Positions 40,804 through 49,989 of a stretch of 64,000 nt of DNA are shown here, piece after piece. The stretch's first letter is position 1; each line of letters begins with the position of its first letter. Both the position numbers and the translations under genes were made by a program. Origin of the DNA: TK10-74A sp965263065 (GTDB taxonomy: Bacteria > Chloroflexota > Dehalococcoidia > Bin125); assembly GCA_965263065.1 (NCBI GenBank), contig CBDHGH010000003.1, positions 1,860,001 to 1,924,000 on the forward strand. Reading direction: 5' to 3'. The notes beneath the pieces were generated by a model. It did not search any database, was not told the origin of the DNA, and saw only the letters and a program-made list of their open reading frames with translations.

Positions 40804-41196
40804 ATGACCACGATCACCGCCGTCCGATCGCGCATGCTGCGCATCCCGCTCGACAAGCCGACCTCGTTCTCAAACCGCACCGTCTACCACCGCGACATTC
40901 CGGCGGTCGAAGTCGAATGCGACGACGGGCACGCCGGCATCGGCTTCTGCTACGCCGGCAACTCGAACGGGCAGTTGGTGACCTCCGCCGTGGACAATCT
41001 CTTCGCGCCGCTGCTGCTGGGCCGGGATCCGTTCCGGGTCGAGGGGCTCTGGGCCGCGATGTATCAGGAATCGCTGCTGCACGGGCGCGCCGGCGCGACG
41101 ATGCGCGCGCTGTCGGCGCTCGACATCGCGCTGTGGGATCACAACGCCAAGGCGGCGGGCCTGCCCCTCTACAAGCTGCTCGGCGCGTACTACGTC
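40804..41196 (+). pseudogene. Enolase-superfamily (mandelate racemase-like) gene, 3'-truncated
   Basis: From ATG 40804 the first 130 residues are a clean N-terminal capping domain (SRMLRIPLDKPTSFSNRTVY, VEVECDDGHAGIGFCYAG, SALDIALWDHNAKAAGLPLY, KLLGAY). The frame then enters a reversed phage-type gene near 41196. The barrel with the catalytic Lys and metal ligands is absent. The promoter and start look intact, so the loss is recent or the fragment is still expressed. Confidence 0.82.
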
Positions 41197-41199
41197 GTC

Positions 41200-41583
41200 G
41201 TCCGGGAGCGCGTCGAGCAGCTGCGTCATCGCCGCGATCGGGATCGGCCCGCCCTCGGGCCCGCTGTGCTCGTGCTGCACGCTCTGGGTCCAGCCGGGCT
41301 TGCCGGGCCGCTCGCGGCCGGGGCCGTAGCGGAGCCAGGCGAGGGGTTGGTCACGCCGGACCTCGATCTCGGCAGCCACCCGCGCCTGGGCGCGTGCCTG
41401 GTCGACATCGCGCTTGAAGTCTCGGTACGGCTGCCGCCCCTGCTCGCCGCGCTCCATCCAGCGGCGCAGCGTGGAGGGATCTATGCCCGCTGCCTGTGCG
41501 GCGACGTGGTCGTAGGCCCCGGCGCGGATGTACTCGACGATCATGCGACGCACCTCGGGCGTGAGCTTGGTCGGTCTAGGCAC
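41200..41583 (-). pseudogene. Phage small terminase/HTH-type protein, truncated
   Basis: From GTG 41583 the minus strand reads MPRPTKLTPEVRRMIVEYIR, GAYDHVAAQAAGIDPSTLRR and WMERGEQGRQPYRDFKRDVD, a helix-turn-helix DNA-binding domain of the kind seen in small terminase subunits. About 128 residues remain before the junction with the enolase fragment. Its start overlaps the stop of the upstream DNA methylase gene by 8 bp, as in phage operons. Confidence 0.68.
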
Positions 41584-42827
41584 GGATCACCTCCGCCTCC
41601 CGCGCCGTAAACGCCTCCCAGCGCGACACCGCGAGATCGACTGAGACCGGGTCCAGCTCGACGGTGTGGCAACGCCGGCCCAGCTGCTCGGCGGCGATGA
41701 TCTGGCTGCCGCTGCCGGCGAAGGGTTCGTAAACGACGTCGCCGGGCATCGTGTGCGCCCGGATCGCCTTCGCGAACAGCTCCACCGGCTTCTGGGTGGG
41801 ATGCCCGGTGCGCGGCTCCGCCTCGGCCACCGGCCATACGGTCGACTCCCCCGGCAGCGGACGCGGCGGGGGCTCCCCCGCTCGCCAGCCATAGAGCGCC
41901 GGCTCGTGCCGCCAGGGGTAGTGCGAGTGGCCCGGGACCGCCTGTTCCTTCACCCAGACGATCGCCTGGTGCGGATGCAGGCCGACCGCCGACCAGGACC
42001 GCTCCACCTGGGATCGCCGCCGTTCCGCGTGCCACTGGTACACCGCCACCCCCGGGCTGGCGATCTCCAGCGCGGCGCGCAGAAACGCCGCGTAGAACTC
42101 CGTCGCGGGCCTCGTCGCCCGGATCACGGTCCCAGTCAGACGGGGGCGCCTCGGTGCGGCGGCCGGCCCCCGGGTGGTTGCGGCCGTCGTAGTCGACGAA
42201 GTAGGGCGGATCCGTCGCGATCAGGGCGGCGCGCTCCTCCCCCATCAACGCCGAGACGACCGCCGGATCGGTTGCGTCCCCGCAGACCAAGCGGTGGTCG
42301 CCGAGAAGCCAGCAGTCCCCCGGGTGCGCACGCGTGGTCGGCCCGACCGGCAGAGCGTCCGGATCGGTCGCGCCGTCCTGGTCCCGGACGAGATGGCCGC
42401 TCGCTGCCACGCGCTCGAGCAGGCGCTCCACCGCGTGGTCCTCCGTCGTGACTGAGGCCAGCGTGCGTCGCAGCGCGTCGGCGTCGGTCCGGGCCATCGC
42501 GGCGATCGGATCGAGCGGTGCGAGGATCTTGGCCTCTTCCCCCTCATCGAGGTCGACGTAGACGACCGGGATCGTCGCCTCGCCGCGCTTGCGCGCCAAG
42601 AAAGCGCGCAAGTGGCCGTCGAGGAGTCGCCTCGTTCGGCGATGGACGACGACGGGCTGCACCCAGCCGACTTCGTCCAGAACGCCGGACAGGGCTCGCT
42701 GCTGCAGACGTGGATGGAGGCGCCAGTTGTCGGGCTGGTCGAGGATCGACGCGGGATCGACGTCGGCTTCGCCCACGATGCGTTGGCGCCAGGGAAAGGG
42801 AACTGGGGCTGGCTCTTTGGGGGGCAT
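41576..42827 (-). pseudogene. ParB-domain DNA methyltransferase, frameshifted
   Basis: The N-terminal frame (from 42827) carries a ParB-like domain (WRLHPRLQQRALSGVLDEVG, RRTRRLLDGHLRAFLARKRG) and methylase motif IV ALIATDPPYFVDYDG. The frame breaks near 42120. One base over, ATEFYAAFLRAALEIASPGV and YEPFAGSGSQIIAAEQLGRR (motif I) continue to 41576. Motif IV before motif I is the beta-class order. ParB-methylases of this kind are phage or mobile-element encoded. The two halves together make about 415 residues; whether both are made is doubtful. Confidence 0.8.
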
Positions 42828-42918
42828 GCGATACCTCCACTCCCTGGGCCGCAGACGCGGGGGGCGGGAGATCGGTACCGCTGCTCAAGCGGAGTCGATA
42901 TGTGCTTCCAAGCGGAGG

Positions 42919-43323
42919 TTATCGCATCGAACGACCGACATCACCTTGTAGGTGATCCTGGTCGACGACGGAGATCCAGTCGCAGCGAGGGCAGCGGACG
43001 CGGATCGGCAATTGGGTAGCCTCGAAGGACGCGCGTGGGAGCGTCTCCAGCTGTCCATCTGGCAGTTTGGCGAGGCGTCCGAGGCGATGCTCGGACCGGA
43101 GCCCGCGCAGGCGGCGGGCTCGGCGTGGCCCCGGTTCCTCCCAGATCTCGCCCTCCGCGTCCACGTGTCGGACGAAGATCGATGGGAGCCGGAAGAGAGG
43201 CGAGGCGGGCTCCTCACATCCGTCCGCATGAACGGGAGTGACGAACGTGAGCGTTCCGAGCACGCCGCGGCAGCGGGGCCGGCCGCAGCGGACCGTGGAA
43301 TCGGCGATACGTGCGCGCATCAT
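42919..43323 (-). CDS. Small zinc-finger-like protein of unknown function
   Basis: The 134-residue product has an N-terminal RCGRPRCRGVLG and a C-terminal RVRCPRCDWISVVDQDH, Cys pairs that could bind zinc, separated by a basic helical stretch. No family is recognised. It sits between the phage-type methylase and the gene at 43345, all on the minus strand, and probably belongs to the mobile block. Confidence 0.5.
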   Translation of the reverse strand: MMRARIADSTVRCGRPRCRGVLGTLTFVTPVHADGCEEPASPLFRLPSIFVRHVDAEGEIWEEPGPRRARRLRGLRSEHRLGRLAKLPDGQLETLPRASFEATQLPIRVRCPRCDWISVVDQDHLQGDVGRSMR

Positions 43324-43344
43324 GCTGCGAGCGTACCGAGCCCG

Positions 43345-44109
43345 TTACAGACCGATCGCTTGATCGGGTGGGAAGTGAGCACCCCACGGCCCAGCAACGA
43401 ATTCCTTGAGCGCGTCGGTCAGGTCCATGCGGTGTGGCTCCGCCGGGATGATGAAGAAGGCCCTCGCGCTCTGTGTCTTGAAGCGAACAGCGATCGGCTG
43501 ATGTGCGAGACCCAGAGTCCGAGAAATGGCGGTGGCCCACTCGCGTAACTGCGCGGGGTGGTTCTGTCGCGCGAAATGGTGATAGACGACGAGGCTCTGT
43601 CCCCGCGCGTAGAACGGTCGGAGCTCGTCGAGGGAGACGGACTTTGTGCTTTGGGCCTTCCCCTCGGGCGCCGGCGAGCGAAGTCCGTTGTCGGGGTCGA
43701 GGAAAACCAGGTCGCACGGCGTGCTGGCATGCACCGCCTGATCGAGCCAGGCATCCCTAACTGCCGGTCGACGCCCTGGCGATGCCCCGGCGTAGGACAG
43801 GAGAGATTCGTCGAAGATCGTGTCCTCCGGGAGGATCTCGCGAATGCGCACCGCCGCAACCGAACGGTCGCCGCTCATGACTAGCGATCGGAGCTCGTCG
43901 TACAGCGTGGGATCACATGGGCGGTACCCATCCTCGCCTTCGGGCAGGAGGTACTGCACGTGCCGACCGTCCCCACGATGCGTTTCGTCGGGCGTGCGGT
44001 ACCAGATCACGCCGAGCCGGTACGACGCATCCGTGGAAGCCGCGGCAAGGGCTCGCAGGAGTCCGTATTTCGCGAAGTCGCCGATGTCCCCGGTGTAACG
44101 GTCCTGCAT
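43345..44109 (-). CDS. Conserved protein with a Rossmann-like core (RlmJ/nucleoside-methylase-like, unassigned)
   Basis: The 254-residue product starts MQDRYTGDIGDFAKYGLLRA and has YRLGVIWYRTPDETHRGDGR, CDLVFLDPDNGLRSP and SLVVYHHFARQNHPAQLREW, with a C-terminal AFFIIPAEPHR. The LDPDNG strand end resembles the DPPY-type motif of methyltransferases such as RlmJ, but no SAM-binding motif I is evident. Homologues of this pattern are usually annotated as hypothetical. ATG 44109 is preferred to 44133 because MQDRY is the recognisable beginning. Confidence 0.65.
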   Translation of the reverse strand: MQDRYTGDIGDFAKYGLLRALAAASTDASYRLGVIWYRTPDETHRGDGRHVQYLLPEGEDGYRPCDPTLYDELRSLVMSGDRSVAAVRIREILPEDTIFDESLLSYAGASPGRRPAVRDAWLDQAVHASTPCDLVFLDPDNGLRSPAPEGKAQSTKSVSLDELRPFYARGQSLVVYHHFARQNHPAQLREWATAISRTLGLAHQPIAVRFKTQSARAFFIIPAEPHRMDLTDALKEFVAGPWGAHFPPDQAIGL

Positions 44110-44179
44110 CTGATGGCCGCTCGCCGTGTGCAAACTATTGTTTGTAGTCAGGTCGTAGCTTCGCTCTGACGCTGCGGGC

Positions 44180-44422
44180 GTGGCAAGCGCAGATCAGGGG
44201 TTCCTACGGGCGGTTGGTGACGTATTGCGAGCGCGCCGGCAGGCGGCGGGTCTATCGCAGGAAGCGCTCGCGGAGGCGAGTGGACTGCATCGCGTCTACA
44301 TCAGCGAGCTGGAGCGTGGGCGCAAGGCCGCCTCACTGACCGCGCTCCAAGGGATCTCGCGAGCCCTCGGCGTACCGCTCTCCGAGATCATCGCGGACGC
44401 GGAAAGAACGCAGCCTGCTTGA
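44180..44422 (+). CDS. XRE-family HTH regulator (controller-type)
   Basis: The 80-residue product is a single Cro/C1-type helix-turn-helix: VLRARRQAAGLSQEALAEAS, GLHRVYISELERGRKAASLT. The size and sequence match C proteins of restriction-modification systems and small phage repressors. It starts at GTG 44180, reads away from the gene at 43345 and converges with the DUF6884-HhH gene, overlapping it by 35 bp, so antisense or operator control is possible. Confidence 0.9.
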   Translation: MASADQGFLRAVGDVLRARRQAAGLSQEALAEASGLHRVYISELERGRKAASLTALQGISRALGVPLSEIIADAERTQPA

Positions 44423-46058
44423 GCGCGATGGACTCCGCGAGCCAGGCCGGCTGGAACTGGCAGCGCTCGCATAAAGGGCTGATCGGCGTACGAGCCCCGT
44501 CTCGCTCGCAGAAGGTGCAGCCCCACTTACCGAAGAACCACAGCGCGGGATCCAGAGCGGCGCCCGAGCCCGTCAGCGCGGGCGGCCCGATCGCAGCATC
44601 CGCGCCCTTCATCCAAGCCCGTTGAATCTCCGGCCGCGCCGCCTCCAGCTTGAGGCCACGCGTGTCCGTGACGCCGAGATACTCCGTGACCTTGCGAACC
44701 TGGACATCGACTGCCACGGGGAGCTGCCGGAGCCCGCTGATCGACGCCCCGCCTGGCTCGGCGAGCATGCGGATCCACAACACCGAGACCTTCGGTCCCT
44801 GCAGCAGCGGAAACCCCGGTTGGCCGCCCGGGGGCGTCTCGTTGAGGGCCGCGGTCAGTTCCTCGACGGAGCCTTCGCCCTGCGTGATCGCGTCGCGGAC
44901 GGCGCGCGGGCTTCGGGGATGCTGGAGGGCTTCGCAGATCGCGAGCCAGGCGGCGCTGTCGACCCGGTGCCGCTGCGAGACGCCGCTTCCGGCGAGGGCG
45001 TCCCGCAGCTCCCCGAACGATCGTTGGACGACTTGGGCAGGGTCGGAGGTCCACGGCGCCACACCGAAGAGGCGCACCGCGTTCCGCCAGAGCGCCTCCG
45101 CGTTTCGTGCGCGGTCCATCGCGGCGACCAGCGTCAACAGGTATCGGAAGGTGACAGCGTCGCATCCGCGCGCTCGCAGGGATTCCGCCTCGTGGAATTC
45201 CGGCATGCCCGCCCATCCAGGGCGGGGGGCTTTGCGGCGTTCGACTAGCTCCCATGCCTCATTCGCAAACTCCCTCGTGAGCTGCTCGACGATCGTCGTC
45301 ACGTCTCCGGGCGGCGTCCCTGGAGTCGACACGGGCTCCGCAGACGTGTCCGTGCGCCCGCCGTGCCGCGACTTGAACCACCGAAGCTGCTCGCCGAGGG
45401 GCACGCCCTTCAGCAACTCGCTCACCTTGGCCCCTCGCGCGCGCAGCCCTGCGACGAGGCCGTCGTCGCGGTACTCGGCGCCGGCCATGATCTGGACGTT
45501 CCGACCAGCGAGCGGACCGGCGACGCGATCGAGCGCGTCGAGCACGCTCGCACTCCACTCACGTCTCTCCTGCGCGGACGCGTCTGCGAGGGAGCGCTCA
45601 TCCGCGTCGATCTTCATCTCCGGGGAGAGGAGCCCATGCGCGGCGGAGAGAATGAACCAGGGTGCCCCCAACGCCTCGGCCTCCGCGCGTCGCCCACCGA
45701 AGAGCGCGGAAGAGTAGAGATCCTTCGCAGCGTGGCGCCCCGAGTGCTTCCCCTTTACGCAGCCCACAAGGACGAGGTCAGACGATTCGTCTGGATCCGA
45801 CCCCGTCGAGAGAGCGGATGATCCGCGTTGTTCGCGAACGAACACGACTTCTCTCGCCGAGAGACGAGGCTGTGCGTCCCACCCGCGGGACCGAAGCAGC
45901 CGGCCGATGTGATTGGCGGAGCTCCAGAACGCCGGATACTTTCGCGCGCTGGCCGGCAGGGGACTCTCGAGGAGCGCCCCGATCTCGTCGAGACTCATCG
46001 TTTCGGAGTCGCGCTCCGACGCGTCTAGGTAGCCGAGTAGCGCGTCGTAGCGACCCAT
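44388..46058 (-). CDS. DUF7662-DUF6884-HhH/GPD-like multidomain protein with C-terminal four-Cys cluster
   Basis: The 556-residue product has at least three parts. Residues 1-75 (MGRYDALLGYLDASERDSET, LPASARKYPAFWSSANHIGR) resemble the DUF7662 DNA-binding-like module. Residues 95-230 (LVLVGCVKGKHSGRHAAKDL, WFILSAAHGLLSPE) are DUF6884, a YaaA-like fold. Residues about 270-556 are helical with GPKVSVLWIRMLAEPG and LPVAVDVQVRKVTEYLGV, like the hairpin and catalytic-Asp segment of HhH-GPD glycosylases. The end holds CTFCERDG...CERC, a likely Fe-S or zinc site. GGAG lies seven bases before ATG 46058. I infer a nucleic-acid base-targeting enzyme. Confidence 0.72.
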   Translation of the reverse strand: MGRYDALLGYLDASERDSETMSLDEIGALLESPLPASARKYPAFWSSANHIGRLLRSRGWDAQPRLSAREVVFVREQRGSSALSTGSDPDESSDLVLVGCVKGKHSGRHAAKDLYSSALFGGRRAEAEALGAPWFILSAAHGLLSPEMKIDADERSLADASAQERREWSASVLDALDRVAGPLAGRNVQIMAGAEYRDDGLVAGLRARGAKVSELLKGVPLGEQLRWFKSRHGGRTDTSAEPVSTPGTPPGDVTTIVEQLTREFANEAWELVERRKAPRPGWAGMPEFHEAESLRARGCDAVTFRYLLTLVAAMDRARNAEALWRNAVRLFGVAPWTSDPAQVVQRSFGELRDALAGSGVSQRHRVDSAAWLAICEALQHPRSPRAVRDAITQGEGSVEELTAALNETPPGGQPGFPLLQGPKVSVLWIRMLAEPGGASISGLRQLPVAVDVQVRKVTEYLGVTDTRGLKLEAARPEIQRAWMKGADAAIGPPALTGSGAALDPALWFFGKWGCTFCERDGARTPISPLCERCQFQPAWLAESIALKQAAFFPRPR

Positions 46059-46176
46059 CCTTGTGCTCCACGAATCCCGCCGGGTCGTGAGGTTCGCGCA
46101 ACTCACAACCAGCGGTTGCATCCGCCGAAGCGATGAAGTAGATCCCTCACAGACTTGGAAGCCTGAGGGGGCGCCC

Positions 46177-47010
46177 GTGATCAGCAGCGACCCTGAAGCC
46201 AGTGAAGCTCGCGGTGCGCGGCTCGACGCCTACTTGAGCGCGGCGGTTCTCGACGGAAACAAGTTCTGTTGCACCGAGCAGAACGTGTGTCACACATCCG
46301 CGCACTTGAGGGGCCTGGAAGTCTTCGAAGGCCAGCTCCCGCACGTTGGGCGACACGACGACCTGCAGCTCGATGGTCAACCCTTACGAATCGCGGTGAT
46401 CGATCAGGAGTACGGGCACCCGCCTGCGCACGTCTCCATGGTCGATCGCGACGGATGGTTTATGGCAAGAGCGGCCTTCGCGAAGGCTTCTCAGCCAGGA
46501 ATCCTCACATGCGGGGTACGACGATGGCCCTGCGGCTGCTGTTTGGACTGGAGTTGACAGGGCCTCCGGCCAGCGAATGGTTGGCTGCGGACGGCGATCG
46601 GGCGTTTCACCTGTTCGATGCCTTCGCACTCGTCAATGTCTTGCTCTGCAGCGCCGTGCCCCCAGGCACCACGACCGGCCGCTCGACGAGCGAGATGCGT
46701 ACGCGCGGTCTGCGCCACTTCCGCGAGACGCTCCGCATCCTCGAACCCACCGTGCTCGTGCTGCAGGGCAAGGGCGTCGCCAAGTGGATCAGGCCATCAT
46801 TCGATTCCTGGCAGGCGATCACAGAGACACAAGTCACCGCAGAGATCGAAGGACGGCCAGTCCACATCGCTGCGCTCTCACACCCGAGTGCGAGATACCC
46901 CCTCAATTGGGCGCGTCCCTCGCTGGCGTACGTCCGGGATGTGGTGGTACCCACCCTCAGTGCCGTTCACGACGATATCTTCGGTTCGCCACTGTGCGAG
47001 CCCGTGGGAT
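46177..47010 (+). pseudogene. Uracil-DNA glycosylase-like protein, split by a frameshift
   Basis: From GTG 46177 the frame reads LDAYLSAAVLDGNKFCCTEQ and PLRIAVIDQEYGHPPAHVSM, then shifts near 46455. In the next frame VYGKSGLREGFSARNPHMRG, FALVNVLLCSAVPPG, RHFRETLRILEPTVLVLQGK and ALSHPSARYPLNW follow. The NxxLCS strand, the central EPTVLVLQGK and the HPS motif match the UDG superfamily. The reconstructed protein is about 270 residues. It is transcribed away from the DUF6884-HhH gene, 120 bp apart, probably from a shared divergent promoter region. The shift may be natural decay or an error. Confidence 0.65.
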
Positions 47011-47015
47011 TCAGG

Positions 47016-47240
47016 ACGGAACGACAGGCGGTTGGTCGACGGTCGCATCCGCCTCTCCGCAACAGACCTTGCCAACCATCTCGGCTGCCGGCATCTGACG
47101 GGTCTCGATCACGCCAGCGCACACGGCCTCCTACCAGCACCGAGCTGGCAGGACCCGGCCCTGGAGGTGTTGCAGGAACGCGGATTCCGCCACGCGGCGG
47201 CCTCCCTCGCCCCCCTGGAATCCCACGGTCTCTCCGTGCA
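47016..47240 (+). pseudogene. TM0106-type RecB-like nuclease N-terminal fragment
   Basis: The frame reads RLVDGRIRLSATDLANHLGC, RHLTGLDHASAHGLLPAPSW and QDPALEVLQERGFRHAAASL, the beginning of TM0106-family RecB-like nucleases. The catalytic GxhD/ExK part is missing. It joins an LPXTG-type tail near 47245. Confidence 0.72.
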
Positions 47241-47246
47241 TCGTCC

Positions 47247-47543
47247 AGCGTCGTCACCGCGCTGCCCGCCACCGGCGGTGGCGGGCTGGGCAGCGACGGG
47301 CCGGCGGTGTGGACGTTCGCACTGGCGGCGGCGCTGGGTGTTCTCGCTCTCGCGTCGCTCGCTCGATTTGCGATCGGGCGGCGTCGCTCGGGGTGTCGGG
47401 TGAGCGCGGGACCGAAGGCCGCGCCCGTGCTCACCCGCCCGGCGCCGCGCGTCGGGGTTCGTGACCAGCTCTCGGGCGGACCGGGATCGCGGGGCGCACG
47501 AGCGCGGGGGGTGCGGGCTAGTCCGGGGGCATGTCGCCGGTGA
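47247..47543 (+). pseudogene. C-terminal LPXTG-like sorting tail of a lost surface protein
   Basis: The frame reads ALPATGGGGLGSDGPAVWTF, then ALAAALGVLALASLARFAIG and RRRSGCR: a sortase-type motif, hydrophobic helix and positive tail. The exported part is gone because a nuclease fragment precedes it. The residues after RRR up to the stop at 47543 are probably not original. Confidence 0.5.
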
Positions 47544-49959
47544 CGCCCGCCTCGACCAGGGCGTTGTACTCCGACTCGCTCAGCCCAAACTCCTCGTGCA
47601 ACACCTCGAAGCTGTGCTCGCCCATGCAGGGCGCGGGGCGCACGTTGGCCACGGAGCGGCCCGAGAACTTCCACGGGGCGATCGCCAACGGGTGGCTCCC
47701 CGCCTCTGGGTGCGCGACCTCCGCCATGAACCCCCGCTCGACGAAGTGCGGATGCGGCGACTCCACGACCTCCGCCAACCGGGCGACCGGGGCCGCCGCG
47801 CAGCCCAGACGCCGCAGGGCCCCGGCGGCATCGTCGGCGTCCTGCGCCCCGCTCCAGATCGCGATGGCCGCATCGAGCTCGTCTTCGTGCTCCTTGCGGG
47901 CGGCGGCCGAGGCGAACCGCGGGTCGCCGGCCAGCTGAGGCCGTCCGAGCTGACCGGCCAGGGCCCGCCAGGCGTCGTCGGTCTCGGCGGCGATGGCGAT
48001 CCAGCGGCCGTCTCGCGCCGGGTACACGCCGTGCGGCGCCACGCGCGGGTGGCGGTTTCCCGATGGCCCACGCACGACGCCGTTCAGGGCATGCTCCAGC
48101 ACCGCGTCGCCGAAGTGGGTGGTCATCGCCTCCACCATGGAGATGTCGATCTGCTGGCCCTCGCCGCTGCGCGCACGGTGATGGAGGGCTGCCAGGATCG
48201 CGGTCGCCAGGTACATCCCGCCGACGGGGTCCGGCAGCAGCCCGCCGCTATTTTGTGGCGGCCCCCCGAGGTACCCGTGCAACGACGCAAACCCGGACAT
48301 CGGCTCGATCGACTCCCCGTTGGCCGCGAACGACGCGTACGGCCCGGTGGCGCCGTAACCCGACAACGACGCGAAGATCACGTCGGGGCGCGCGGCGCGC
48401 AGCGCCTCGAAGGTGACGCCCCAATTGGACATGACCTGGGGCCTGAAGTTCTCCGCCACGACATCGAAGCGGGGGACGAGGCGCCAAAAGAGGTCCGCTC
48501 CGCGTGGGTCGCTCATGTCGAGGGTGATGGCGCGCTTGTGCAGGTTGGTGCCGTTGTAGAGGCCCATCGTGTTCCAAGCGCGCTGGCGGCGGCCGGGGTC
48601 GGCGATGCCGGCGGGGATGTCGGCGCGGTAGCCGCCGGACTCACTGGCGAAGGACGTTCCGGCGTAGGTGCGCCAAACGTCGGGACGGGATCGCGCCTCG
48701 ATCTGGACCACGTCGGCCCCCAGCAGGGCCAGCAGCTCCGTGCCGAGCGGGCCCGTCCACGCCTGCGTGAACGTCAGCACCCGCACGCCCGAGAGCGGCG
48801 CCTCGACCGGCGCCGCATCGACGGCGCCAGGGGCCGGCGACGGCGGCCGTGGATCCGACCATGCCGCTGTGGCCGCATCGCTGAGCCGGGGGGCCCCGCG
48901 TCGCGCCGCCCACGGGGTCGCGCCCAGCTTGGCCGGCGCGCCCGGCACTCGCGCCGTCCCGCCGGCGACCTCCGTCTCGACGAAGTACCCGCGCGATCGC
49001 AGCTGGCGATCGGCCAACAGGTCCGACATCGTCTCCACCACGCCGGACCGAGAGCGCACGGACGACAGCGTCTCGAACACGTCGAACCGGGGGAGCTGCG
49101 CGACGCGCTCCTCGATACGCGGCCGGAACTCGTCGACGTGCGCGGGGCGGACCAGCGGGTCGGCGAAGCGGTCGTCGGCGAGCTCGGGCAGGTCGAGCGC
49201 GTGCATCGCGTCGATCCAGAACGGGCCCGGACCCAGGCCGATCATGATCTCCCCGTCGGCCGCGCGGTAGAACAGCTGGTCGCGGTGACGGGTGTGAACG
49301 GCCTGCGCGTAGCCCCCGGGCCCCTCGTACACCGCCGCGAGCGACCAGGGGATCGCCGTGACGATCGCCGCTTCCGCCTCGCCCGCGTCGACCAGCGCGC
49401 CCTTGCCGGACGCCCGCCGCCGCAGGAGCGCCCCGGCCGCCCCGACGAACGCCGACACCCCCGCGATGTAGTCGGCGGAGTGCGGCGGCAGCTGGAGCGG
49501 CGGCTCGCCCGCGTCGCCGCAGATGTCGGCCCAACCGCTCATGGCGCAGGAGGTGAGGTTGTTCCCGGCCGCGCCCGTCAACGGTCCGTCGAGGCCGAAC
49601 GGGGTCACCGACAGATGGACGGCGTCGGGGCGCTTCGCGTCGAGCGCGGCGCGCAGCGCGCCGGGCAGGGGCGCCGCGGTCGTCACGATCAGGTCGGCGG
49701 CGGCGACGTGCTGCGCGATCTGCCGAGGTTCGCGCAGCGTCAGCGAGCGTTTGTTGGCGTTGACATAGGCGTGGAGCAGGGACGCCTCCGGCCCCGATGC
49801 CCCCTCGGCAAAGGGGGGCTCGCGCCGCAACGCGTGCCCCTCCGGCGGCTCGATGAGCAGCACATCGGCGCCGAAGTCGCCGAACAGGCGCGCGCTATAC
49901 GCCCCCGAGAGGCGGTCGGACAGGTCCAGCACGCGCAGGTCGTCGAAGGCGGCGGGCAT
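47518..49959 (-). CDS. Double-domain CaiB/BaiF (family III) CoA-transferase
   Basis: The 813-residue product contains two tandem family III domains: residues 1-385 (LRVLDLSDRLSGAYSARLFG, DFGADVLLIEPPEGHALRRE) and about 400-813 (VRVLTFTQAWTGPLGTELLA, LLGADVVQIEARSRPDVWRT, ALHHRARSGEGQQIDISMVE). Family III enzymes move CoA between carboxylic acids through an aspartyl-CoA intermediate. Single-chain doubles correspond to fused dimers. It is followed by enoyl-CoA hydratase genes, suggesting a CoA-linked catabolic pathway. ATG 49959 is chosen; a TTG at 49980 is also possible. Confidence 0.92.
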   Translation of the reverse strand: MPAAFDDLRVLDLSDRLSGAYSARLFGDFGADVLLIEPPEGHALRREPPFAEGASGPEASLLHAYVNANKRSLTLREPRQIAQHVAAADLIVTTAAPLPGALRAALDAKRPDAVHLSVTPFGLDGPLTGAAGNNLTSCAMSGWADICGDAGEPPLQLPPHSADYIAGVSAFVGAAGALLRRRASGKGALVDAGEAEAAIVTAIPWSLAAVYEGPGGYAQAVHTRHRDQLFYRAADGEIMIGLGPGPFWIDAMHALDLPELADDRFADPLVRPAHVDEFRPRIEERVAQLPRFDVFETLSSVRSRSGVVETMSDLLADRQLRSRGYFVETEVAGGTARVPGAPAKLGATPWAARRGAPRLSDAATAAWSDPRPPSPAPGAVDAAPVEAPLSGVRVLTFTQAWTGPLGTELLALLGADVVQIEARSRPDVWRTYAGTSFASESGGYRADIPAGIADPGRRQRAWNTMGLYNGTNLHKRAITLDMSDPRGADLFWRLVPRFDVVAENFRPQVMSNWGVTFEALRAARPDVIFASLSGYGATGPYASFAANGESIEPMSGFASLHGYLGGPPQNSGGLLPDPVGGMYLATAILAALHHRARSGEGQQIDISMVEAMTTHFGDAVLEHALNGVVRGPSGNRHPRVAPHGVYPARDGRWIAIAAETDDAWRALAGQLGRPQLAGDPRFASAAARKEHEDELDAAIAIWSGAQDADDAAGALRRLGCAAAPVARLAEVVESPHPHFVERGFMAEVAHPEAGSHPLAIAPWKFSGRSVANVRPAPCMGEHSFEVLHEEFGLSESEYNALVEAGVTGDMPPD

Positions 49960-49989
49960 GGCTGGGACGCACCCTACCAAGTGGGGCGG

